DNA from: Hallerella sp963597395
GTDB taxonomy: Bacteria; Fibrobacterota; Fibrobacteria; Fibrobacterales; Fibrobacteraceae
Direction of reading: 5' to 3'
NCBI GenBank assembly: GCA_963597395.1
Contig: CAVBPX010000071.1
Coordinates: 1-11,702 of the forward strand
DNA: 11,702 nucleotides
This document shows, one piece after another, positions 1 to 7,380 of the stretch. Numbering within the stretch: position 1 is the stretch's first letter; each line of letters starts with the position of its first letter. The notes under the pieces were generated by a model. That model saw only the letters and a list, made by a program, of their open reading frames with translations. It did no database searches and was not told the origin of the DNA. A program made the position numbers and the translations under genes.

Positions 1-19
1 TTCGCAAAACTCAAATCTA

Positions 20-40
20 AGCTCTCAGTTCTAAGTTCTG
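20..40. repeat. Three degenerate 7-nt tandem repeats
   Basis: Three consecutive heptamers follow the pattern AGYTCTN: AGCTCTC, AGTTCTA and AGTTCTG. A fainter copy may precede them at 13-19. The pattern is visible directly. Its function is unknown, and it may be slippage-generated intergenic filler. Confidence 0.55.
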
Positions 41-47
41 ATTACAG

Positions 48-96
48 ATCCTGCCTGTCGGCAGACAGGTCGTTTCGCTGCGCTACACTCCAGGAT
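48..96. repeat. REP-like nested palindrome
   Basis: An inner stem CCTGTC (54-59) pairs with GACAGG (64-69) around a GGCA loop. An outer stem ATCCTG (48-53) pairs with CAGGAT (91-96), enclosing the inner hairpin plus 21 bases. Nested intergenic palindromes of this type, with an ATCCTG/CAGGAT core, are typical of dispersed REP/MITE-like repeats in several phyla. Dispersal in this genome is inferred and cannot be seen from one window. Confidence 0.55.
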
Positions 97-108
97 GACG
101 GTGCAACG

Positions 109-137
109 AAAAACGGTCTCCCTTTTAAGGGAAACCG
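109..137 (-). terminator. Rho-independent terminator of the pilin operon
   Basis: Read on the minus strand, a stem formed by 127-137 and 114-124 (10 of 11 positions pair, with one C/A mismatch) is followed immediately by five T residues (113-109). It starts 27 bases after the TAA of the giant pilin gene. The stem has a G/C-rich base and a small T/A-rich loop, the classical intrinsic terminator layout. No comparable T tract follows it on the plus strand, so it appears to act in one direction. Confidence 0.9.
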
Positions 138-163
138 GGTTGGAGAAATGGAGAAATTAGTAA

Positions 164-3100
164 TTACCAGTCTGTTGTACATTTCAGATCTGAAGGAGCG
201 TTGTCATCCACACAGAAGCTGGCGACACTTCCACTTCCCGGATTACTAATCGTAGCCTGCGTATTATACGCATTTGCAACAAAAGATGTCCCATTAAACA
301 CACCAACGGTAAGAGCACTTGTACTTGCCGTAGCAAATGTACATCTAAATACGCTACCTCCAGCCAAGGTTACATTATAGCACTTTCCAGCCGTGAAAGG
401 AACATACTCGCCATATTTAACCGTCACTTCTATATTCGCATTTTCCGCATACGTCACGTCAAAAGTACACGCAGCCGAAGTCCCGGACCTGTTTGTCACC
501 GTAAACGTGTAGGATTTTGACCCTGCCGAAGATTCCCCGGTAATGGCTGCCAATGTACCAGCCCCCGTATAGCTATAATCCGAAACGCCGACACTACCGG
601 AACTGGCTCCGGAAATTGTATAGTTACAGCCCTGATTGCAGTTAGAAACACTCGACGATACTTTCACTGAAGCATTCACCGATTTTTCGCCATCGACGCT
701 TGGACACGCCGTGATTTCCGGAGCTAGGTAATTCACTGTAAAGTTACAGGCGGATTTCCCGACGGAATTTTTCACTTCCAGTTCATATCCCGCGGAACTT
801 TGAACATCCGTAGCACCAGTAAACGAAATTTGCCCGGAGGTATAATTGGAACCGGAAGCCACATCCAGACCGGACTTTCGAACGGTATAGGAGCAACCGG
901 AAGCACATCCTGCAACATTGGCATTTACCGAAACAGATTCTCCTGGTTCCACACTAATCTGGGAAGTCGGGCATTCCACCGTCGGAGCGACTTCGGAAAC
1001 GGTCACTTTTTGTGAACAGGTGGCAGCCACATTATCACAGGTACAACTTAACTTCAACTCTTTAACGCCCAACGATGTCGGAGTTCTTGTGACAGAGCCC
1101 GGATTAAAATTCCCTTCCGTTGTTTCCCCGTCGTAGAAAGAACAACTCCAACAGTTCGTATTCTTCTGGGATGTAAACGTGTAAGAATCGCCAAATCCGA
1201 TTTCCGTTTTATCAACGGAACAGGAAAGGGCTGATTTAATTTGAATTGAAGAGCTGCAAATTTCCTGTCCATTATAACGAACGGAATAGGTGTGGGATCC
1301 TAACGACAATTTTCCAAGATCAACCATTGTCCAATTTGAATTTGAATTCAATTCAGTCGAGCTTTGGACATCTGAACCTCTGTAAATTACAATTGAATAC
1401 TTGTCATTTACATTGACATTATTTTTTACGCCAAAATAAAAACTAGAGGTTTCAAAAGGTTCGCCTGTGTAAATTTCCCAATTATGCGATGTAATTCCGC
1501 ATGTAACGCTGAGCGCACTTTCAACGCTCGAACTGCTCGCCACAACCTCTTCCGAGCTGCTGCTCGATTCCGGCTCGCTCGAAGAGCTGGACTTCGCCTC
1601 GGTCACGGTAAAGGTTTCGGAGCATCCGTCAAACGGGTATTCCGCGGAGGTCGCGGGTTCGGAAGATTCCACCGTAATCTTGTAGGTTCCCGGGTCCCAC
1701 GGATTTGTCGCCGTATTTTCACCGAAATCGCCGCTAAAGTTTCCAGTTCCGGTTTTTGAAACCACTCCGTTGTCCGAAGTAATTTTCCAAGCGCAGCCGC
1801 CCGCGGGGCATCCGCTGAACGTCACGCTGAACTGCGGAAGTCCATTTCCGGAACGAACCTCGGTGCCGCTGAGGCTGCACGTCGCCGAAATCTTCCCAAT
1901 CGTTTGAGGATCTACCGAGCAGTCCTTTTCAAGCGTCGAGCTTCCGCCGTTTCCGCTGAGCGAAAGATGGAACGCGTAGGACTTTCCCTGATTGTACTGA
2001 TAAGGATTCGCGTCATCCGCAAAGTTGAGCTTTGCCGTCGTGCCGTCAAAAAGGCAGTTGTCCGCCGTCCCGATGTTGCACTGCGCCGAAAGGTTCTTGC
2101 TGTTTCCATCGACCGTACGCGTCATCGTAAACGATTCGATCTTGTCCGTATTCGAGACGTCCGCTTCAATCGCCCATATTTTGCCGCTCTTGTATGTGGC
2201 GCGGCACGCCGAAAGTGAAATGGCGTTGGCGCATTCCGTCGAAAGAGCGGAGAGGCGAACGGCCGCTCCGTTGTTTTTGTAATAAACGCCCGTCACGTTT
2301 TCGGGGTCAAATCCCGCATCCGCGTTTGCCGCCATTTCCGGCACAATGTCAAACTCGGAAGTTCCAACACGAAGCACGCGCACCGACTGGCTGTAGTAAA
2401 GACTTCCGTTGCCGTCCTTGCTTCCAAAATAAACTTCGAAATCCACGGGGTCGGTTGAGACCTCTTCCAGTTTCACTTTCAGTTTTGCGTTCCGCACGTT
2501 CGTGGGAGATTCAAGCACCTTGGCAGTCCCTTCCGCGCCCGAAGGAATTTCACTAACCGCCGAAAGCAAATCCTCGTGGTTCGAGCATTCCGTAAACTTA
2601 CCGGTCCAGAACTTTCCGCAATTGGCCGTGTCGCTGTTCCAAAGGCTTTCGGTCGCCGTCTCGCCGTAACAGTCGAGGTTCGCAAAGGCGGTCTTTACCC
2701 AGCTCGTTCCGCTCGCATAGCCGTGCGCACCGGCGCCGCTTTCGTCAAAGGTGTAGCTGTCCCCGCAAGACGTCCTGGAAGTTTCGCTTCCGCCGCATGC
2801 GTCAGACCCCTGGTAAGAATACCTTTCCGAGCAATTCTTGGAACTGTACCAAGCCGAATGCCCCACCCAGGGCTTTACGCTCTTTCCCGTGGGCACAAAG
2901 CCGTCTTCCGCCACGGCACTAAACGAGCATTTGAGCGTCGGGTAGGTATCGTGGCATTCCGAAGCGTAGTCGCTGCTCTGCCACCCGATGCCGTAAAGGC
3001 GCACCTTTTCGCTTGCAAGCGAAAATCCGACGTATTCGTGGTCCCGCGTCGAGAGCTTCAAATAATCGCTTCCGGAAAGAGCGAACGAAGCCGAATATCC

Positions 3101-6100
3101 GACGGGCGAACCGTAATAGCTTTGCGTGTAGGCCGTCACCACCAACGAATCCACGATCTCCCCCGCTCCCTGCTTCATTTTCGCCTCGACCATCACCATC
3201 GCGTTCGACGAAACCGAGACCGTCGAATAACCTCCGAGAAGTTCCTTCGATTCGCACTGGTTTCCGATGCAATAGGTCGCTTCCAGGTTTCCGCTCTTGT
3301 TCGCATACACGTTGAGCATCAGGTATTCCGAAGCGTCCTTTGTCGCGCGTAAAAGAAGTCCCGACTTGCGAATTTCGTTTTCGGTCTTGTCGTGGCTCGA
3401 AGTTTCGCGAGGCACCTGCATCAGCGCCTTGAGCGTGCCGTAAAGGCCCGCGTTCACGGAACTCATCACCACAATCGGGTCGTCCTTTGCGCTTTTCGGA
3501 ACCGAGAGGTAGCCGTTATCGAGCGTAAGGGAGGTCATTGCGCCCGTAATAAAGAGCCATTTGGCGTTGGAATTTGTGCCGCCATAGCTTGCGACGCAAT
3601 ATTCCTCGTCTGCATTTGCCGATCCGCAAAGAAGGTCCTGGTGCGTAAACTCGTCAAAGAAGCAATGCTTGTCCGTTTCCCCGAAGTGCGCCATCATCGT
3701 GTATTCGGATTCCTGGATGGTAAACGCCGGGAACGTCGTACTCGAAAGGATATCCGTCGGGCAGTTTCCGCTAGCGTTTTCGCACTTCCAGTAATTGAAG
3801 TTGTCATGATCGTTCGAGCTTGTGTCGAGCGCAAGCGTCACATAGTCGCCGTAAAAGACGTCTATTTTGCACGTATGATCGCTTGAATTTCCATAGTCGC
3901 AATAGGACTCCTTCGTTCCCGAAGTGCTCCGCTCGATGCGCACGTTGATTTTCGGGTTCTTTCCGCCCACGTCGCCCATAAACCCGACGGTGAGCGTCTG
4001 CTTTTTCGCATAGATGCCGGCACGAAGCTGGTAGGTATTTTCTTCACTCATCTCCTCGAGCTTATAGGAGTTGTTTTCTGTCGGTATGATGACGACGCAG
4101 CCCGATTTTTCGTTTCCCTTTTCAAAAGAAACTTCTCCCGTTCCACCCACAATACAATTCCACTGCTCATTTTTCGTCACCGGGGAGCATGCAACGCCCG
4201 AGGCAATGGTCACCCATTCCGTAGTTCCCCCTTCACAATTTCCTTTGGGCCAGCCATCCAAATCTTCGTCCGGGCACACCGAAGGATTTTCATCGCAATA
4301 GGTTTTAAGTTCTGAAGTGCTGACTTTATCGCGCGTAACGGTAATGCCGCTCTGGATATGGATTTCCGACATGGAAGGCGCGCCTATCTGGTAGCCCGAA
4401 CCCGCGTCGAGATAGACGACAAAAGTTCCCGAAGAGGCTCCCGAAGTCGTCACCGTAAAGAGCGTCACTACGGATTCTTCCGCCGCGGAAAGCGTCATGC
4501 TGCACTTGCCGGACGTGACGGAACATCCGCCGACGCTGTTAATGTTCCAGCCCGCGGATTCCGCGCCCGACCACGAATAGTTGAGCGTGATGTCGCTCGT
4601 GTGCTTGGGAACGACCACGTTGATGGAATCCACCGGAACGGTCTGCGTCGCGGCAATTTCCTGCGAGGACTTTTGAAAATAGACGGTGGGAGCGTCGCCC
4701 GATTCGCTTCCGATAACGACCCAGAAAGGAACGTCCTCATAGTTTGCGGCGCTCGTTTTGCACGTATAGACGCCCTGGGTAAGCGCACCGGTCGTTGCGC
4801 TGTAAAGCGACCCGCTCACGTTTAGCGAGGCGTCCGAACTTGCGCACGAACTGACGCGCACATCCGACTTCTTGACGTTTGCCCCGGCGAGGCCCAAAAC
4901 GTTGTAATAGTCTTCCAGTTTTCCGGCAGGGTCCGAGGGCAGGTAAATGACGCGCGGCAGCACAATATAGGATCCGTTAAGCCGCGTCGTATCGCCCGAA
5001 AGCGTCACCTTTTCCTTGTTCTCGTATTGCGTTTCGAGCGAAACGCCGAGCTGCGGCGCCATCGAAATGTAATGCGGATCCGTTCCGCCGTAATTGACGC
5101 TGCTCGAAGAAGTTCCGGAAGAACCGCCCGTAGATGTCGAACCGCCCGAAGAGCAAGAACCCGTATTGTCATTGTCGCAAAGAATCGCCGCCTCGGCCAG
5201 GGCATCCGTCAATGCGGAATTGTAGGTTGCGGAAATCGTATTTACGGATTTCATATTGTGGCAATCGGACAGGAACATCGATCCCGTAATAGCCGGGAAA
5301 TCGCTCGTGCTCTGGGCATTGTATTCCATATCCCCTTCGCTAAAGATAAAGTAATTGCGATGTTCGGCAACACTTGTAATAGCCAATGACCCACCCTGCT
5401 TCAAATAAATAATGACTCGGGCATCCGCCGTAGTCGGCGGCAGGGTAAAGGTGCCATAATTGTCCAAAATAATGATATAGTTTTTCGACAGCGTTTCGGA
5501 CCCGAGATTTTGCAACTGGTTATTGCTGCCGTCCAATTCGATTAAGAGCCATTCGCCTTCATAAAGCTCGTCCGAGTTTCTGGCGGCATCATAACATTGT
5601 TCTAACAAGCTCCAGCGAGAAATGGAATTTCCGGTATTCCAAAGGCTCGATCCGGATTTGCTCATCGCAGTTCCCGTACAGGCACCCTGCGCGGAAGAAC
5701 TGTGCAAATACTGATCGGTCAACAAATTCTTGTTGAACTGAATCGGATCCTTGATATGAGCACCCTTACAATTGCCGTCCGGAGTATCATCAATCGATTC
5801 CGCATACTCCTGCAAACGATTGGCACCCCAGCCCGAAGTATCCGGCATCATCGACACATAGTCACCTTCCACCTCGACAAAAACCTCTTCACGATTTACA
5901 AGGCTTGTAGGAATTGTACATTTCCAGCGACTTTCCTGTTTGCCGGAGACCCAAATAAGTTCAGGAACACATCCAACCGGGACATTATTAATCCAATTCT
6001 GCCAATAAAATGCGGCATTGGACCAAAAATAGGCATTGCTAAAATCGCCGGTCGGAGCGCAATAAATGCTATTGCAGAAAGTATTCGGCGCAAGCCCGGA

Positions 6101-7366
6101 ATAGGAGGCATCCGTTCCATACTTGGTTCTATAATAAAGCGCACCCGGATTCGTCGCCGCCGTGGAAACATAATTATTTGTCCAGTGCGTATAGGTTGAA
6201 GCAATTTGGGAATTTGCATCCGTTACCCGATACAGTGGCGTTCCGGAATAGACTTTCTTTTGGGACGACCCAAGAATAAAGCGGGACGCGGACTCATAAC
6301 CGATGTGCCAACCATCCGAATTAATTCCGTTTTCCAAAAAAACGTTTCCCTTGATATTAAACTTGTAAGGGATCGAGCCCACTCCCGAAAATTCGGAATA
6401 GGTCGGAAATTTCAACTGTGCCTTATTGATCACAAAGTTTCCGTCAACGTCATACTCGTTTTTGGACGTATGCTGGGGCGTAATAACATCCCCATTCGAA
6501 GTCAGGTTCCCTTTTACATGAAATTTGGCTCCATATCCGGTGTTGCACTGTGCATTGCCATCTGCGCCTTTCCCCGAAAAATCGATACCCTTTTCCACAT
6601 AGAGTGAACCGTCATACTCCATTGTTCCGTTGACATACAGTTTTTCCTTGACATAGGTATCCTTGCTCACGTTCAAATTTGTACAGCTGTAAAGATTTCC
6701 GTTCACATAAAGATTGTTAATCCGCGTCGTATTCGAGTTGACGTTTAAATCGCCCGTCACAACCATCTTGTCCGTAGAACTGACCTTTGTATTAAATTTT
6801 GTATCGCCATTAATAACGGAAGAGCTGACATCCAGACTGATTCCGTTCGCAGCCCCGCCAAAAAACGCCTCCTTAAAATCGACGTTCGCTTCTTTTTTGC
6901 TCGGTATCTTCACCTGGTAAAGCCCATCCACGTTCAAAATGGCAATTTCACTGTGCTTCGCCTCGCCGTTTCGCGCTTCGCCTTCCGAAAGAATCTTTAG
7001 TTTGTATGTAGCGCTTTCGGTGTTTACGCCCGTCAGCCACACATTGTACTTTTGCCCGGCCCGCTGCAGCGGACGGAGCTGCTTGTCGATGTTTACCGGC
7101 ACCTTTCCGCCGTCAAAATACTGCTTAATGAGCGCACCGGCATCGTTTGCGTTCCACGCTATCCACGACCGCGCGTTTTCGATGCCCGCCACCGCGCTCT
7201 GGTAGGCTTCCCGTTGCAGCATCCGCGAACCCGACGAACGGCTTTCGGAAGTAATCCACTTATACGTCGCCGTCGCGGCAATGGTCGCAATCATCATAAA
7301 GAGCAAAACGACAATCAGGGAGACGCCGGACTTCGCCTTTTGCGCATTCAAAAAATCTTTTTTCAT
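164..7366 (-). CDS. Giant PilX/GspK-like minor pilin with modular ectodomain
   Basis: This 2400-residue protein is probably a membrane-anchored or pilus-tip surface protein. Residues 1-33 have a basic leader, then KSG and a hydrophobic helix (about 13-33). An amphipathic stretch around 52-69 (REAYQSAVAGIENARSWI) resembles PilX N-terminal domains. Glu at +5 is absent, as in GspK and PilX. Next come V-x-G beta repeats (170-345), an aromatic-rich stretch (391-458), a polymer-like beta segment (628-705), a Gly/Ser linker (733-758), a DxDxDG loop (1033-1038), a segment resembling divergent InlB B-repeats (1166-1228), a possible LamG-like sandwich (1335-1465), an Ig-like domain (1816-1924), a poly-Ser linker (1925-1948), further Cys-bearing Ig-like repeats (1952-2308) and an unrecognised C-terminal module (2311-2400). 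It is last in the minor pilin operon. The ATG has AAGGAG 6 nt upstream. Family PilX or GspK proteins are a few hundred residues. I infer an adhesin role. Domain names below the N terminus are by eye only. Confidence 0.8.
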   Translation of the reverse strand: MKKDFLNAQKAKSGVSLIVVLLFMMIATIAATATYKWITSESRSSGSRMLQREAYQSAVAGIENARSWIAWNANDAGALIKQYFDGGKVPVNIDKQLRPLQRAGQKYNVWLTGVNTESATYKLKILSEGEARNGEAKHSEIAILNVDGLYQVKIPSKKEANVDFKEAFFGGAANGISLDVSSSVINGDTKFNTKVSSTDKMVVTGDLNVNSNTTRINNLYVNGNLYSCTNLNVSKDTYVKEKLYVNGTMEYDGSLYVEKGIDFSGKGADGNAQCNTGYGAKFHVKGNLTSNGDVITPQHTSKNEYDVDGNFVINKAQLKFPTYSEFSGVGSIPYKFNIKGNVFLENGINSDGWHIGYESASRFILGSSQKKVYSGTPLYRVTDANSQIASTYTHWTNNYVSTAATNPGALYYRTKYGTDASYSGLAPNTFCNSIYCAPTGDFSNAYFWSNAAFYWQNWINNVPVGCVPELIWVSGKQESRWKCTIPTSLVNREEVFVEVEGDYVSMMPDTSGWGANRLQEYAESIDDTPDGNCKGAHIKDPIQFNKNLLTDQYLHSSSAQGACTGTAMSKSGSSLWNTGNSISRWSLLEQCYDAARNSDELYEGEWLLIELDGSNNQLQNLGSETLSKNYIIILDNYGTFTLPPTTADARVIIYLKQGGSLAITSVAEHRNYFIFSEGDMEYNAQSTSDFPAITGSMFLSDCHNMKSVNTISATYNSALTDALAEAAILCDNDNTGSCSSGGSTSTGGSSGTSSSSVNYGGTDPHYISMAPQLGVSLETQYENKEKVTLSGDTTRLNGSYIVLPRVIYLPSDPAGKLEDYYNVLGLAGANVKKSDVRVSSCASSDASLNVSGSLYSATTGALTQGVYTCKTSAANYEDVPFWVVIGSESGDAPTVYFQKSSQEIAATQTVPVDSINVVVPKHTSDITLNYSWSGAESAGWNINSVGGCSVTSGKCSMTLSAAEESVVTLFTVTTSGASSGTFVVYLDAGSGYQIGAPSMSEIHIQSGITVTRDKVSTSELKTYCDENPSVCPDEDLDGWPKGNCEGGTTEWVTIASGVACSPVTKNEQWNCIVGGTGEVSFEKGNEKSGCVVIIPTENNSYKLEEMSEENTYQLRAGIYAKKQTLTVGFMGDVGGKNPKINVRIERSTSGTKESYCDYGNSSDHTCKIDVFYGDYVTLALDTSSNDHDNFNYWKCENASGNCPTDILSSTTFPAFTIQESEYTMMAHFGETDKHCFFDEFTHQDLLCGSANADEEYCVASYGGTNSNAKWLFITGAMTSLTLDNGYLSVPKSAKDDPIVVMSSVNAGLYGTLKALMQVPRETSSHDKTENEIRKSGLLLRATKDASEYLMLNVYANKSGNLEATYCIGNQCESKELLGGYSTVSVSSNAMVMVEAKMKQGAGEIVDSLVVTAYTQSYYGSPVGYSASFALSGSDYLKLSTRDHEYVGFSLASEKVRLYGIGWQSSDYASECHDTYPTLKCSFSAVAEDGFVPTGKSVKPWVGHSAWYSSKNCSERYSYQGSDACGGSETSRTSCGDSYTFDESGAGAHGYASGTSWVKTAFANLDCYGETATESLWNSDTANCGKFWTGKFTECSNHEDLLSAVSEIPSGAEGTAKVLESPTNVRNAKLKVKLEEVSTDPVDFEVYFGSKDGNGSLYYSQSVRVLRVGTSEFDIVPEMAANADAGFDPENVTGVYYKNNGAAVRLSALSTECANAISLSACRATYKSGKIWAIEADVSNTDKIESFTMTRTVDGNSKNLSAQCNIGTADNCLFDGTTAKLNFADDANPYQYNQGKSYAFHLSLSGNGGSSTLEKDCSVDPQTIGKISATCSLSGTEVRSGNGLPQFSVTFSGCPAGGCAWKITSDNGVVSKTGTGNFSGDFGENTATNPWDPGTYKITVESSEPATSAEYPFDGCSETFTVTEAKSSSSSEPESSSSSEEVVASSSSVESALSVTCGITSHNWEIYTGEPFETSSFYFGVKNNVNVNDKYSIVIYRGSDVQSSTELNSNSNWTMVDLGKLSLGSHTYSVRYNGQEICSSSIQIKSALSCSVDKTEIGFGDSYTFTSQKNTNCWSCSFYDGETTEGNFNPGSVTRTPTSLGVKELKLSCTCDNVAATCSQKVTVSEVAPTVECPTSQISVEPGESVSVNANVAGCASGCSYTVRKSGLDVASGSNYTSGQISFTGATDVQSSAGYELEVKNSVGKSACNFTVNYLAPEITACPSVDGEKSVNASVKVSSSVSNCNQGCNYTISGASSGSVGVSDYSYTGAGTLAAITGESSAGSKSYTFTVTNRSGTSAACTFDVTYAENANIEVTVKYGEYVPFTAGKCYNVTLAGGSVFRCTFATASTSALTVGVFNGTSFVANAYNTQATISNPGSGSVASFCVDDNAPSDLKCTTDW
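1523..1594 (-). other. Poly-serine linker within the giant pilin
   Basis: Residues 1925-1948 contain SSSSSEPESSSSSEE and a further SSSS run. This separates an Ig-like domain from the C-terminal set of domains. Ser-rich linkers of this style are characteristic of secreted Fibrobacter enzymes, which supports the organism guess. The linker also sits near a drop in G+C content. Confidence 0.8.
5093..5170 (-). other. Gly/Ser-rich linker within the giant pilin
   Basis: Residues 733-758 run through NTGSCSSGGSTSTGGSSG and a further SSSS. The linker joins the beta-repeat and aromatic N-terminal half to the long central region. It lies close to a second change in base composition, A+T-richer on the N-terminal side and G+C-richer after it. 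Confidence 0.75.
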
Positions 7367-7372
7367 CGTACG

Positions 7373-7380
7373 CTCCTTTA
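7373..7380 (-). promoter_or_regulatory. Shine-Dalgarno overlapping the upstream stop codon
   Basis: Minus-strand TAAAGGAG contains the TAA stop of the PilW-like gene and a full AAGGAG site, 6 nt before the ATG of the giant pilin. Sharing of stop and ribosome binding site implies translational coupling of the last two genes and fixes the start codon choice. Confidence 0.8.

Larger units (their letters stand above)
1..163. other. Intergenic region downstream of the pilin operon
   Basis: No coding region can be supported here. From left to right it holds a degenerate 7-nt tandem repeat (20-40), a nested palindrome (48-96) and the operon terminator (109-137). The 26 bases between the terminator and the stop codon of the giant pilin gene show nothing further. 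Whatever gene lies to the left is outside the window. Confidence 0.8.

Noticed and set aside
20..96. Repeats at the left end as a CRISPR array
   Set aside because: The units are 7 nt without spacers and the palindrome is single in this window, so there is no repeat-spacer pattern.
2576..3352. Plus-strand open frame of 258 codons inside the giant pilin gene
   Set aside because: The Arg/Val/His-rich composition is typical of an antisense shadow in G+C-richer coding DNA, and it has no family features.
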